NCBI GenBank assembly: GCA_016703425.1
Contig: JADJCA010000013.1
Span: 1 to 64,000 of the forward strand
Source: Myxococcales bacterium
GTDB taxonomy: Bacteria; Myxococcota_A; Polyangia; Polyangiales; Polyangiaceae
Length of the DNA stretch: 64,000 bases
Direction: 5' to 3'
Shown: piece after piece, positions 24,429-35,221 of the stretch
How positions within the stretch are numbered: the stretch's first letter is position 1
Layout of the letters: each line of letters starts with the position of its first letter
Made by a program: the position numbers and the translations under genes
The notes under the pieces: generated by a model
What the model was told of the DNA's origin: nothing
Databases searched by the model: none
Seen by the model: the letters and a program-made list of their open reading frames with translations, nothing else

Positions 24429-25840
24429 TGCGGCGACGCGCGGCGGCGGCCTTCGCGCTCGTCTTGATGATGGCGACGCCGGCGATGGCGCAGCAGCCGC
24501 CCGCACCCGCGGCCGCACCGACCCCTCCCCCTCGCTCCGCCGACGAGCCGCGCGCGCTTCCCGACTACGACGGGCGCGGGAAGTCTCCCGCGACCTTCGG
24601 AGACGTGGCCCTTTGGGTGCCGCGCGTTCTCTTCTCGCCACTCTATTTCGTGAGCGAGTACGTGATCCGTCGCCCCCTCGGGTGGCTCATCGCGACGGCG
24701 GAGCAGAAGCAGTGGCCCTCGGCGATCTTTGATTTTTTCACCTTCGACAAGGAGCGCACGACGGGCCTGCTCCCAACGGCGTTCGTCGACTTTGGCTTTC
24801 GGCCCAGCGTGGGGCTCTACTTCTTCGCCAACGACACGTTCGCGAAGAGGAACGACCTCAAGCTCTTTGCCACGACGTGGGGTTCTGACTGGCTGTCGCT
24901 CAGCGCGGCCGATCGCGTGCACTTCTGGCGCCGCGAGGCGCCCGCGAGCGCCGGCGGCGGCGTCCTGTCCGAGGGCTCGGGGCAACTGCGCGTCTCTTAC
25001 CTTCGCCGCCCCGACTACCTCTTCCACGGCTTCGGGCCCACGTCGCGCCCCGAGGACGCGGGGCGCTACGCCCAGCGCCGCGTCGACGTCGCACCGAGCT
25101 TCGACCTCTTGCCGATGCGTGCACTCCGCATCCGAACGGAGGCGGGGGCGCGCTTCTTCCACTACGAGGAAGACTCTTGCTGCGACGACCCGAGCGTTGT
25201 GACGCGCGCCGCACAAGGTGCCTATCCGGTGCCGCCGGGCCTGGCACGCAACTACTCCATTGGCTACGGACGCGCGGAGCTCATCGTCGACACGAGGCCG
25301 CGGCGCCCGCGTCCGCAGCACGGCGTGCGCCTCATGACGCACGCCGAACACGACACCAACCTCCGCGGCGAGCCCGGCTCGTGGATCAAATACGGCGGCG
25401 CCGTCGGCGGCTTCGTCGATCTCACGGGTACCGAGCGCGTCGTGGGCCTCACGCTCGAGGCCGACTTCGTCGATCCCGTCGCGGGCGCACCGCCTCCCTT
25501 CTCGGAACAAGTCGTGCTCGGCGGTACGGGCATGCTCCGAGGCTTTCGGCCGGGCCGGTTGCACGGTCGAAGCGGCGCCGCGGCGACGCTCTCTTACGAG
25601 TGGCCCATCTGGGCCTTCTTGAGCGGCACGGCGCATGGTGCCCTCGGCAACGCGTGGGGCCCGGGCCTCCGCGGCTTTGATCCCGAGCTGCTCCGCCTCT
25701 CGAGCGGCATCGGCATCCGCACACGGAGCAGTCCCGATCACCAGTTCGAGATCCTCGCTGGCTTCGGCACCGAGCCCATCGGACGAAACTTCGAGGTCTC
25801 GCAGTTTCGCCTCGTGTTCGGCGCCACGCGCGGCTTCTGA
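24428..25840 (+). CDS. Omp85/surface-antigen-like outer-membrane protein
   Basis: 470 aa from ATG 24428, which shares its A with the transporter's TGA. The signal peptide ends ATPAMAQ, followed by a Pro/Ala linker. The beta-barrel part runs from ~100 to the end: FVDFGFRPSVGLYFFANDTF, YLRRPDYLFHGFGPTSRPED, and LGGTGMLRGFRPGRLHGRSG, which resembles the VRGF/Y lid motif of Omp85 barrels. The final residue is Phe (GATRGF). No POTRA repeats are obvious in the short N-region, so it resembles patatin-associated or TamA-less barrels. It is transcribed with the translocase-like gene. Confidence 0.78.
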   Translation: MRRRAAAAFALVLMMATPAMAQQPPAPAAAPTPPPRSADEPRALPDYDGRGKSPATFGDVALWVPRVLFSPLYFVSEYVIRRPLGWLIATAEQKQWPSAIFDFFTFDKERTTGLLPTAFVDFGFRPSVGLYFFANDTFAKRNDLKLFATTWGSDWLSLSAADRVHFWRREAPASAGGGVLSEGSGQLRVSYLRRPDYLFHGFGPTSRPEDAGRYAQRRVDVAPSFDLLPMRALRIRTEAGARFFHYEEDSCCDDPSVVTRAAQGAYPVPPGLARNYSIGYGRAELIVDTRPRRPRPQHGVRLMTHAEHDTNLRGEPGSWIKYGGAVGGFVDLTGTERVVGLTLEADFVDPVAGAPPPFSEQVVLGGTGMLRGFRPGRLHGRSGAAATLSYEWPIWAFLSGTAHGALGNAWGPGLRGFDPELLRLSSGIGIRTRSSPDHQFEILAGFGTEPIGRNFEVSQFRLVFGATRGF

Positions 25841-25855
25841 CGACGACGAGTCTCG

Positions 25856-27604
25856 CTACGACGGAGGTCGCTCGATGCCCACGAGTCGGAAGCCCCGCGC
25901 GGGGCCGAGATCGTAGAGGTGCGCGCGAAGCGGGCCCTGGGCGTCTCCGTTCTTGAGGTCGACGACGACATAGCGGTCCACGTGATCGTCGGCGAGGTCC
26001 GCGTCGGGCGCTTGATGCGCGAGGGGTAGGCACACGCCGCCATCGGGCAAGACGCGCGCGCCGCCACCCGGGCCCCGCCCCATGCGAGCGGTGGCGACGT
26101 ATTGGAAGGCCTGCGGGTCCAGGGGACCTTGCGTTCCAGTGAGCGTCTTGCGTGCAAGATCGGTCGCGCAGAGCTCCTCGCCTCGCACCGCAACGTCGGC
26201 GAGGGGCGAGAGGCGGCGCAGGTACCGCGACAAGATCGCGTCGCGACGCGCGACGAGCGTCCGCGTGAGGTACGCGGCGTGTTTGGGCTCACTGAAGTCG
26301 CCGACCTTGACGGCCGCCTCGATGTCCTCGTTCGAGAAGCGGGCGATGATGCGCGCCGCCCACGCGCCGTCGCGCTCCTGCATGCGACCGAAGGCGGGGT
26401 TCGGGTAGCCGCCGCGCCACATCTCCGGGTCGAAGTCGCGCTCGCTGAAGTAGCCAAAGATGGACCCTTCGTCGCTGCGCCGAGCGCGGTCCCAGGGGCG
26501 CGTGACGATGCCGAGCGTGGCGAAGTCTTCGAGCGTGTAGCCGAAGTCGAAGTAGTAGGCGTGACCGAGGCGCTTCGAGATGCCCTCCCACGCCCACTCG
26601 CTCCCGAAGCAGTCGCCGAGGTCGAGGTAGAAGTGCTTCACGTAGCCCGGCGACTTCGGATCGTCCTCCCGCGTGGGCATCCACACGTTCATGGAGTTTT
26701 GCTCGCGCGAGTCAAAGTGGTTGAGCCACGCCGCGAGGAGGCGACCGCCGCGGAGCTCACGCCGATCTTCGTGCGGGATGACGTCGTTGGGGTCGTTGCT
26801 GTTCTTGCCTTCGTAGGTGAAGGGGCCGAGCGGCTTGCCGGGCAGCCACTTCGAGACGCCCATGCGCATCCGGTCGCCGCGGCGCGACGCCTTCGCGAGC
26901 ACGGCGTCGAGGGCGGCGGCGTCGAAGGGCTTGGTGACACCGCTGTTGTCTGTCACCGAGAGGCCGGGCTTCAGCGTCAAGAGCCCGCGGCGGTAGTAGA
27001 CGACGGAGTCGCAAGGCGAGTGAAAGCCAAACGCGTGGTAGAAACGCGCGGCGATGGCGGCCGCCGCCGTGGCGCGCTCGGGCTGGTCGGCCAAGTCGGC
27101 CTTCAGCATGAATTTCCCCTGCGGCGCCTTCACGCGGAAGCCTGGGTTGGCGCCGTTGGGTTTGCCTTGGTCGATGAGCCACGTGCCGTCAGCGGCGCCT
27201 TCGGGATCGAGGACCTTGCCTCGAATGCACGAGCCGAGCGCCACGTCGTCGGGCGCCCACGCGCGGGCTCCCTCGGTGGCGGCGGCGGTGGTGTCGGCGG
27301 TCTTTCCGATGCGGTTCGCGAACCAACTCGAGTCGGGGACCTCGTCGAAGGCGTTGACGTTCACGGCCTCGCCGGCGGGATCCACAGCGAAGAAGCGCGC
27401 CATGGGCCGGAACACCATCTGGTTTGCGCCGTCCCACGCGAAGGGCGACACGTACTCCTCGGGCGCGGGCGCAAACGGCTGGGCGTCCACATCCTGAGAC
27501 ATGGGCGCCCGCAGCGGGAACCTGCGGATCGCGTCGCCGCAGCCTAAAACCTGCCCCGCGGCGGCCGCGAGCGCGAGAAAGCAAGGGAGCCGGGAGACGC
27601 GCAT
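25856..27604 (-). CDS. Large lipoprotein with a possible HipA/PI3K-like kinase core
   Basis: 582 aa from ATG 27604; the longer frame is a shadow of the H1-tailed gene. The signal peptide ends AGQVLGC. Around residues 165-235 it reads GKFMLKADLADQPERATAAA and AFGFHSPCDSVVYYRR, the pattern of a proteinaceous Lys-containing strand and downstream helix seen in HipA- or PI3K-type kinase folds. Further on, FYLDLGDCFGSEWAWEG and DFGYTL could hold an Asp catalytic loop. This is a structural guess; no activity is proven. It is convergent with the Omp85-like gene and divergent from the H1-tailed gene. Confidence 0.6.
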   Translation of the reverse strand: MRVSRLPCFLALAAAAGQVLGCGDAIRRFPLRAPMSQDVDAQPFAPAPEEYVSPFAWDGANQMVFRPMARFFAVDPAGEAVNVNAFDEVPDSSWFANRIGKTADTTAAATEGARAWAPDDVALGSCIRGKVLDPEGAADGTWLIDQGKPNGANPGFRVKAPQGKFMLKADLADQPERATAAAAIAARFYHAFGFHSPCDSVVYYRRGLLTLKPGLSVTDNSGVTKPFDAAALDAVLAKASRRGDRMRMGVSKWLPGKPLGPFTYEGKNSNDPNDVIPHEDRRELRGGRLLAAWLNHFDSREQNSMNVWMPTREDDPKSPGYVKHFYLDLGDCFGSEWAWEGISKRLGHAYYFDFGYTLEDFATLGIVTRPWDRARRSDEGSIFGYFSERDFDPEMWRGGYPNPAFGRMQERDGAWAARIIARFSNEDIEAAVKVGDFSEPKHAAYLTRTLVARRDAILSRYLRRLSPLADVAVRGEELCATDLARKTLTGTQGPLDPQAFQYVATARMGRGPGGGARVLPDGGVCLPLAHQAPDADLADDHVDRYVVVDLKNGDAQGPLRAHLYDLGPARGFRLVGIERPPS

Positions 27605-27670
27605 CGCGCTCTCACAATACGTTGACGAGTGTGCACCTGGCGAGGGTCCTCGTGGTACGTTGCCCGCATC

Positions 27671-28567
27671 ATGGTGACGGGACGCAAAGCTGCGAAGAAG
27701 ATCGCAAAGAAGGCCGCGAAGAAGTCGACCCACGCGAAGGCGTCCAAGAAGAAAGCGAAGGCGCCCGCCACGAAGAAGGCGACGCCGAAGGTCGCCCCGA
27801 AGAAAGTGGCGCCCAAGGCGGTTTCTGCGAAGAACGCGCCCAAGAAGAAGGGCCCCGCCAAGCCGGCCACGAAGAAGGCCGCGGCGAAGGCCGCACCTGC
27901 GAAGGCTCCGCCCCCGGCGAAAGTGAAGGCGCCCGCGAAGGCCGCCGCGCCCGCGAAGACCAAGGCCACCGCAGCGACCACGTACCTCGGTCGCGCCGAT
28001 TCGATGAACGCGTCCATCTCGCTGCTCCTCGTGGATGCAGCGGCGGCGGCCGAATCCTGGAAGGGCGTCGACCCCGACGATCTCGACGCGCTCGAGAAGG
28101 CCGCGGGCAAGCTCGCGAAGCTCGGCGATGGCCTCGACAGCGGCAAGGCGCGGAGCTTCAAGCTCGGCAAGGCGGGCGGCGTCGGCTTCCAGCTCGCCGT
28201 CGGCAAGGGCATCGCGCACGTCTTCGGCGTCGGCGACCGCGTCGTCATCGCCGAAGGCTTCGTCGACGACGTCGACAGCCCGTCCTTCCTCTCGTACGTC
28301 GCAGGCCCGACGGCCAAGGGCTCGACCGACGGCGGCACCTTCGACGTCGCCAGCGGCGTCCTCGCGATCTTGGTACCCGGCGGCTCCTACGAGGACCTCC
28401 CGGGGCGACTCGCCCTCGGCGTGAACGGCAAGGCCATCGCCCGCGTGGGCTCCGAGAACCCGGGCCTGCTCGTGAAGCTCCCGAACGCGCGCTACCGCCT
28501 CTTCGTCGAGCCTGAAGCCGCGGGCCCCTTCGGCCAGGCCGCGCGCGCGGTACTCGAGCGCGCCTGA
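27671..28567 (+). CDS. Histone H1-like Lys/Ala/Pro tail fused to an immunity-like domain
   Basis: 298 aa from ATG 27671. Residues 1-~105 are nearly all Lys, Ala and Pro (AAKKIAKKAAKKSTHAKASK), as in eukaryotic H1 C-tails and bacterial H1-like DNA-binding tails. The rest is a compact alpha/beta domain from YLGRADSMNASISLLLVDAA to VLERA, with AESWKGVDPDDLDALEKAAG and VGFQLAVGKGIAHVFGVGDR. Its order of elements recalls Imm21-type immunity proteins, but this is only a resemblance. The tail predicts binding to nucleic acid or another acidic polymer. pntA follows 13 bases downstream. Confidence 0.6.
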   Translation: MVTGRKAAKKIAKKAAKKSTHAKASKKKAKAPATKKATPKVAPKKVAPKAVSAKNAPKKKGPAKPATKKAAAKAAPAKAPPPAKVKAPAKAAAPAKTKATAATTYLGRADSMNASISLLLVDAAAAAESWKGVDPDDLDALEKAAGKLAKLGDGLDSGKARSFKLGKAGGVGFQLAVGKGIAHVFGVGDRVVIAEGFVDDVDSPSFLSYVAGPTAKGSTDGGTFDVASGVLAILVPGGSYEDLPGRLALGVNGKAIARVGSENPGLLVKLPNARYRLFVEPEAAGPFGQAARAVLERA

Positions 28568-28580
28568 GGCCTAGACCAAC

Positions 28581-30209
28581 ATGCGCGTCGCCATCCCCCG
28601 GGAGTTGCGCGTCGGTGAGCGACGCGTCGCAGCCACACCGGACACGGCGGCGCGCCTCATCAAGCTCGGCTTCGATGTGAGCATCGAGAAGGGGGCCGGC
28701 GAGGCCGCCTCCTTCCGCGACGCCGAATACGAGGCCGCGGGCGTGACCGTCGTGAGCGACGCCTCGGCGCTTTGGAGCGAAGCCGACGTCGTCCTCAAGG
28801 TGCAACCGCCGGAGGAGCTGCCGGACAGCGATCCGCGAAGGCCAGGCGTGACCCACGAAGCAGACCTGCTCCGCGAGCGCGCCACCATCGTGAGCTTCCT
28901 GTGGCCCGGCAAGAACAAGACGCTCGTCGAGCGGCTCGCGGCGCGCAAGATCACCGCCGTCGCGATGGATCAGATCCCGCGAACGACGCGCGCGCAGAAG
29001 ATGGACGCGCTCAGCTCGATGGCGAACATCGCCGGCTACCGCGCCGTCATTGAAGCGGCGAGCTTCTTCGGTCGCTTCTTTACGGGCCAAATGACGGCCG
29101 CCGGCAAGGTGCCGCCGGCGCGCGTCCTCGTCATCGGCGCCGGCGTGGCCGGCCTCGCCGCCATCGGCGCCGCGCGCGGCCTCGGCGCCATCGTGCGCGC
29201 CTTCGACACGCGCCTCGCGGTCAAAGAGCAGATCCTCAGCATGGGCGCCGAATTCCTCGAGCTCTCCTTCGCAGAGGACGGCTCCGGCGAAGGCGGTTAC
29301 GCCAAGCAGATGAGCCCCGAGTTCATCGAGGCCGAGATGCGCCTCTTCGCTACGCAGGCGAAAGAGGTCGACATCATCATCACGACGGCGCTCATTCCCG
29401 GAAAGCCTGCGCCGGTGCTCCTCGATCAAGCGCTCGTCGAGAGCATGCGGCCCGGCTCCGTCATCGTCGATATGGCCGCCGAGTTCGGCGGCAACTGCGC
29501 CGTCACGCGCCCCGGCGAGGTCATCACGCACCGCGGTGTCACGATCATCGGCTACGTCGATCTGCCGAGCCGCCTCGCGCCAACGGCGAGCCAGCTCTAC
29601 GGCTCCAACCTCACGCACCTGCTCGCCGACATGGGTGGAGCGAAGAGCTGGCACGTCGATCTCGAAGACGAAGTGGTGCGCGGCGCCCTCGTGCTGCTCG
29701 AAGGCGAGCTCATGTGGCCGCCACCGCCGCCGAAGAAGCTCGACATCCCGGCGCCCCCCATCTCGCGGCGGTCGTTGGGGCCGCCGGAGACAGCCAAGAA
29801 GGCCGCCTCGCGCGCCCCAGACGCCGTGGCGACCGCAGCCTCGCACTCGGCCCCGGCGAGCGCGAAACCCGGCGTTGGCGCCGGCACGGTCCTCGTCTTG
29901 GCCGTGCTCTTGGCGCTCGCCGGGCTCGTGGTGCCCGAAGGCCTCGTGACGCACCTCACGGTGTTCGTGCTCGCGTGTTTCGTCGGATGGCAGGTCATCT
30001 GGAACGTCACGCCGGCGCTCCACACGCCGCTCATGAGCGTCACCAACGCCATCAGCGGCATCATCCTCGTGGGCGGCATGCTGCAGCTGACGGGCCCGGC
30101 GATGTCGGCGCCCGTGCTCCTCGGCGCCGCCGCGGTCCTGCTCGCCACCATCAACGTCGCCGGGGGCTTCCTCGTGACCCACCGCATGCTCCGCATGTTC
30201 CAGCGATGA
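28581..30209 (+). CDS. pntA: NAD(P) transhydrogenase subunit alpha
   Basis: 542 aa; ATG 28581. The NAD(H)-binding domain I covers ~1-380: MRVAIPRELRVGERRVAATP, VSFLWPGKNKTLVERL, RTTRAQKMDALSSMANIAGY, and the Rossmann segment RVLVIGAGVAGLAAIGAARG. A Pro/Ala linker follows, then the membrane part from ~435 (TVLVLAVLLALAGLVVPEGL). It is the E. coli-type PntA with domains I and IIa in one chain. With PntB it couples hydride transfer from NADH to NADP+ to proton entry in the inner membrane. The stop overlaps the pntB ATG. Confidence 0.94.
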   Translation: MRVAIPRELRVGERRVAATPDTAARLIKLGFDVSIEKGAGEAASFRDAEYEAAGVTVVSDASALWSEADVVLKVQPPEELPDSDPRRPGVTHEADLLRERATIVSFLWPGKNKTLVERLAARKITAVAMDQIPRTTRAQKMDALSSMANIAGYRAVIEAASFFGRFFTGQMTAAGKVPPARVLVIGAGVAGLAAIGAARGLGAIVRAFDTRLAVKEQILSMGAEFLELSFAEDGSGEGGYAKQMSPEFIEAEMRLFATQAKEVDIIITTALIPGKPAPVLLDQALVESMRPGSVIVDMAAEFGGNCAVTRPGEVITHRGVTIIGYVDLPSRLAPTASQLYGSNLTHLLADMGGAKSWHVDLEDEVVRGALVLLEGELMWPPPPPKKLDIPAPPISRRSLGPPETAKKAASRAPDAVATAASHSAPASAKPGVGAGTVLVLAVLLALAGLVVPEGLVTHLTVFVLACFVGWQVIWNVTPALHTPLMSVTNAISGIILVGGMLQLTGPAMSAPVLLGAAAVLLATINVAGGFLVTHRMLRMFQR

Positions 30210-31630
30210 ACAGAGCCGCCATCGCCACCACGTACCTCGCCGCGGGGTTGCTCTTCATCCTGAGCTTGGGCGGCTTGAGCAAACAAGCCACGGCTCAGCG
30301 CGGCAACCTCTACGGCGTCTTCGGCATGGTCATCGCGGTCGCGGCCACGGCCATCGGAACGAAACACCTCGACCTCGGCCCGCTCGCCATCGCCGTCGCG
30401 CTTGGCGGCGCCATCGGTGCGCTCCTCGCGGCACGGGTCGCCATGACGGCGATGCCTGAGCTCGTGGCTGTGCTTCACAGCTTCGTCGGCGCGGCGGCGG
30501 TCCTCGTGGGCTTCGCTGGCTACCTGGGCGACCACCGCGAGCGACCAGGCATTGAGGGCACGATCCACGGCGTGGAGACGCACCTCGGCGTCTTCATCGG
30601 GGCCATCACGTTCACCGGCTCCATCATCGCCTTCGGAAAGCTCCGCGGCACGTTGCGGTCCAAGCCGCTGCTCTTGCCAGGGCGCCACGTGGTCAACCTC
30701 GGAGCGCTCCTCGCGTCGCTCTGCGCGGTCGTTCCCTTCCTCGGAGCGGCCGAAGGCAGCGGCGTCGTGTGGCTTGCCGTCATCGCAGCGCTCGGGGCGT
30801 TCCTCGGCGTTCACCTCGTGATGGCCATCGGCGGCGCCGACATGCCCGTCGTCGTGTCGATGCTCAACAGCTACTCCGGCTGGGCCGCCGCCGCCGCCGG
30901 CTTCATGCTCGAAAACGATCTCTTGATCATCACCGGCGCGCTCGTCGGCTCGAGCGGACTCATCCTCAGCATCATCATGTGCCGGGCCATGAACCGGTCC
31001 ATCGCCAGCGTCATCCTCGGCGGCTTCGGCGCCGACGAAGGCGCGGCCCCGGCCGCGAAGACCGATCGACCGCAAGGCGAGACCATCAGCGTCGACGCGG
31101 CCGCGGCGGCGGCGCTCCTCGAAGCTGCAAAAGAGATCATCGTCGTCCCCGGCTACGGCATGGCCGTGGCGCACGCGCAGGGTCCCCTTTGGGAGGCGGC
31201 GCTGCTCCTCCAGAAGCGCGGCAAGCGCGTGCGTTTCGCGATTCATCCCGTCGCCGGCCGCCTGCCAGGGCACATGAACGTGCTCCTGGCCGAGGCCCGC
31301 GTCCCCTACGACATCGTCTTCGAGATGGACGAGGTGAACGAGGACTTCCCGAAGACCGACGTGGTCCTGGTCATCGGCGCCAACGACATCGTGAATCCTG
31401 GCGCGCTCGACGATCCGTCGAGTCCCATCTTCGGCATGCCGGTCCTCGAGGTCTGGAAGGCCAAGACGACCATCGTCATGAAGCGCGGCATGGCGAGCGG
31501 CTACGCCGGCGTCGAGAACCCGCTCTTCTTCATGCCTGGCACGCGCATGCTCTTTGGTGACGCGAAGAAGGCCGTCGATGCGCTCTTGAGCGCGCTCCGC
31601 GACAAGAACGAAAAAGACGCCGCCGCGTAG
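30206..31630 (+). CDS. pntB: NAD(P) transhydrogenase subunit beta
   Basis: 474 aa from ATG 30206 (ATGA overlap with pntA); the longer open frame upstream is a shadow. Membrane domain IIb covers ~1-270 (spans such as LAAGLLFILSLGGL and VVSMLNSYSGWAAAAAGFML). NADP(H)-binding domain III covers ~295-470: GYGMAVAHAQGPLWE, HPVAGRLPGHMNVLLAEA, VIGANDIVNPGA and KRGMASGYAGVENPLFF are all family-conserved. It forms the proton-translocating transhydrogenase with PntA, supplying NADPH. Confidence 0.95.
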   Translation: MNRAAIATTYLAAGLLFILSLGGLSKQATAQRGNLYGVFGMVIAVAATAIGTKHLDLGPLAIAVALGGAIGALLAARVAMTAMPELVAVLHSFVGAAAVLVGFAGYLGDHRERPGIEGTIHGVETHLGVFIGAITFTGSIIAFGKLRGTLRSKPLLLPGRHVVNLGALLASLCAVVPFLGAAEGSGVVWLAVIAALGAFLGVHLVMAIGGADMPVVVSMLNSYSGWAAAAAGFMLENDLLIITGALVGSSGLILSIIMCRAMNRSIASVILGGFGADEGAAPAAKTDRPQGETISVDAAAAAALLEAAKEIIVVPGYGMAVAHAQGPLWEAALLLQKRGKRVRFAIHPVAGRLPGHMNVLLAEARVPYDIVFEMDEVNEDFPKTDVVLVIGANDIVNPGALDDPSSPIFGMPVLEVWKAKTTIVMKRGMASGYAGVENPLFFMPGTRMLFGDAKKAVDALLSALRDKNEKDAAA

Positions 31631-31751
31631 CCGTGCTCGGCCACCCATTGGGCAGAAGCGCGCTCGTGCGATCGAGCGCGCCAGCAGCCCGATTTCGGCG
31701 TCGTGTCGAGGCGAATTGTCTTCTAACCTGCGGGACCTCGAGAGGTCAGCG

Positions 31752-33152
<1,401 letters not shown>

Positions 33153-33161
33153 TCGGGTTGC

Positions 33162-33980
33162 ATGGCGACCGACGACGACTTCGTAAAGCGCGTTCTCAAG
33201 GCCATCGACCAGCGCGACGGCGAGGCCATCGAGGGGCTGCGCGGCCGGAAGGTCGACGAGAACATCGACGCTCTCCTGGCGACGTGGCGTGTCACGTTGC
33301 CTTGGGCGGCCAAAGATCTCTACGTCGGCCTCTTCATGGACCAGAAGGACGCTCGCCTCGAGCCGATGATGCTCGACGCGCTCGAGTCGCCCAACGTTGA
33401 CTCTCGCGCGCCGGCCATTTGCTACCTGACGGGGAGCTTCAAGCTCTTCGATACGTTCCTCACGGCGGGCGGCTGGGTCGACCCGGCGATCGTCGACGCG
33501 GCCATCGCCAAATGGCGCAACGAGACGGGCCTCTCAGCGGCGCGGGCGTGTGCGCGGTGCGGCGCGCCGCATCGTCAAAACGAGCTCGACTGCCGCTTCT
33601 GCCACGCGCCCTTGAAGCGCGAGGCGGAAGATCCGGGTCGCTTCAAGGTTGGAGACGCGACCTTCGAACTCCGCCTCGGCGTGCCGGGGCCGAGCGACGC
33701 GCCGAGCGAGCTTCGGGTGCAGAACGCCGTCAAGCGCGGTCGTGCGGCGGCTCGCGTGACGGCGGTCGTGGGCGTGTTTCCTGGTGAGCGCCTCACGCTC
33801 CGCGTGTTTGAGGCGCGAAGCGGCGACGCGGAACGGAGAGACATGGCCTCCGAAGCCAACGTCGCCTACGCGAGCTGGGACTGCCCGAAGGCCGGCGAGT
33901 TCGAGGTGGTGATCAGCAGCAGCGGGCGAGGCGATCGCGAGGTTGAGCTCGCGCGCGCCCCCTTGCGGGTGGTGCTCTGA
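33162..33980 (+). CDS. Hypothetical zinc-ribbon protein
   Basis: 272 aa; ATG 33162, nine bases after the asnS stop, so perhaps co-transcribed. The N-terminal half (~1-125) is helical with HEAT-like character (LEPMMLDALESPNVDSRAPA). A four-Cys ribbon follows near 130: CARCGAPHRQNELDCRFCHA. The C-terminal half is beta-rich (VGDATFELRLGVPGPSDA, VNGDxx-free strands to VVL). No known enzyme motif is visible. Probably cytoplasmic. The family is not recognised. Confidence 0.65.
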   Translation: MATDDDFVKRVLKAIDQRDGEAIEGLRGRKVDENIDALLATWRVTLPWAAKDLYVGLFMDQKDARLEPMMLDALESPNVDSRAPAICYLTGSFKLFDTFLTAGGWVDPAIVDAAIAKWRNETGLSAARACARCGAPHRQNELDCRFCHAPLKREAEDPGRFKVGDATFELRLGVPGPSDAPSELRVQNAVKRGRAAARVTAVVGVFPGERLTLRVFEARSGDAERRDMASEANVAYASWDCPKAGEFEVVISSSGRGDREVELARAPLRVVL

Positions 33981-34072
33981 CGGGGCGTCAGACCTGCCGT
34001 TGGTCTATCGCGGCACGCCTCGACACTCGCGTGAGCCTTAGCCAGCCAGCGTGGATCGCCTTGGACCGGCGC

Positions 34073-35002
34073 TCAGAAGCGCACCTCGGGACCAAACTGT
34101 CCTCTCATCGACACGACGGAGACGCGGTGGACTCCGCCGACCCCTCCGACGACGAAGCTCTGTCGAGCGAAGGGCACGGCGGCTTCCACGCCGGCGCGTA
34201 GAGCGAACACGCCCGCCACGGGCATGCGAAGCTCGAGGCCTGCCGCCGCGGCTCCATACACCGATGCGTCATCGATCGTGCCCCCACCGCCGACGCCGCT
34301 CACCGCGAGCCGTTGAAGCATGACGCTTAGGCAAGGCGCGAGCGACAGGGCCTCGGCCTTCGGAACGTCGAAACATCCATGAGTTTCGACGCTGAGTAGC
34401 GAAAACTCGCCGTCTATGCCAGGCGCACCAGCGACCTCGCCGCGTCGTGACAAAAGCCCGTGCACCTCGAGCTCAAGGCGGAGCCGTCCTTGTGCGACGC
34501 CTCCGCCGGCTTTGAGCCCGGCGGCCGCGCCTGGCAGGGTGGCGGTGTCGAGCAGTCCTGCGAGGTGCCCTTGCGCTCGCAGCTCACGACTTGGCGCCTC
34601 GCCCGCGCCTCTCGTGTCGGCTGCGCTCGCGGCCTCGGTCCGCTCGGAAGGCTCGCTGTCTTTTGCGCCAGCCATGGGCACCGAACTCATTGACACAACG
34701 AGGGCGACCGCCTCCGTGAGGGCTTCGCACGAAGACTCTTCGAGGGTGCGCTCGCCAGCGGCGGGGGCGCGCATGACGAGGCGCGCACGGTAGCCATTCG
34801 GAAACGTTTCGATGGCGACGTCGACATCGATCGCCGCCCCGTCACCGACATCGCTGAGACCGCTAAGCTCCGCGACGCGGGCCCGCAGCGGGGCCTTCAT
34901 CGGGCACGCGGGCAGATCGCGCACGTTAACGTCGGCGCTGGCATCCGCCGACACCACGCCGCTTGCCACCACGAGCGCAATGGCTCCGAGCGTCCCCTTC
35001 AC
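34073..35002 (-). CDS. Outer-membrane barrel-like protein with periplasmic N-domain
   Basis: 309 aa from GTG 35002. This start is chosen over the ATG at 35122 because GGAG lies eight bases upstream and it yields a textbook signal peptide (MKGTLGAIALVVASGVVSA, cleavage near ADASA). The periplasmic domain covers ~30-115 (AIETFPNGYRARLVMRAP, SSCEALTEAVALVVSM). The barrel part follows (GGGVAQGRLRLELEVHGLL) and ends GPEVRF with a terminal Phe. The layout is like that of the barrel at 2166-3224, though I cannot prove paralogy by eye. Function unknown. Confidence 0.65.
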   Translation of the reverse strand: MKGTLGAIALVVASGVVSADASADVNVRDLPACPMKAPLRARVAELSGLSDVGDGAAIDVDVAIETFPNGYRARLVMRAPAAGERTLEESSCEALTEAVALVVSMSSVPMAGAKDSEPSERTEAASAADTRGAGEAPSRELRAQGHLAGLLDTATLPGAAAGLKAGGGVAQGRLRLELEVHGLLSRRGEVAGAPGIDGEFSLLSVETHGCFDVPKAEALSLAPCLSVMLQRLAVSGVGGGGTIDDASVYGAAAAGLELRMPVAGVFALRAGVEAAVPFARQSFVVGGVGGVHRVSVVSMRGQFGPEVRF

Positions 35003-35166
35003 GAGGCTCGCTCCAAGGCCGCGCCTGATATGGTTCGGGGGTGTCGCGAAATCGGGTTCACGGGCGTCTCCAGCGTGCGCCGGCGAGGAACAAGAAGCCT
35101 GTTCATCAGTGGTCTCCACCAACGGTCGAACGCCATCGGCTACCCGTCTCTCCGAGCAAGACGAGC

Positions 35167-35195
35167 AAAGGGGCCCCTCTCAGAGGGCCCCCTTT
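35167..35195. terminator. Stem-loop terminator between Cys-rich gene and its neighbour
   Basis: A 14-base stem with one C-C mismatch and a very short loop (arms 35167-35180 and 35182-35195). It lies just downstream of the stop at 35222 on the minus strand. No long T run follows, so it may be Rho-assisted. Confidence 0.6.
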
Positions 35196-35221
35196 CGTTT
35201 CAGTGCGGTCGCTCAGCGCGG

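Noticed and set aside
23087..25840. 917-aa single protein spanning transporter and Omp85-like gene
   Set aside because: The middle (about 23890-24427) is Arg/His-rich frame noise; the real transporter continues in the next frame and the Omp85-like gene has its own ATG and signal peptide at 24428.
28245..31648. Long minus-strand frames of 645 and 683 aa over pntA-pntB
   Set aside because: These are antisense shadows of confidently identified transhydrogenase genes and are rich in Glu/Arg/His.
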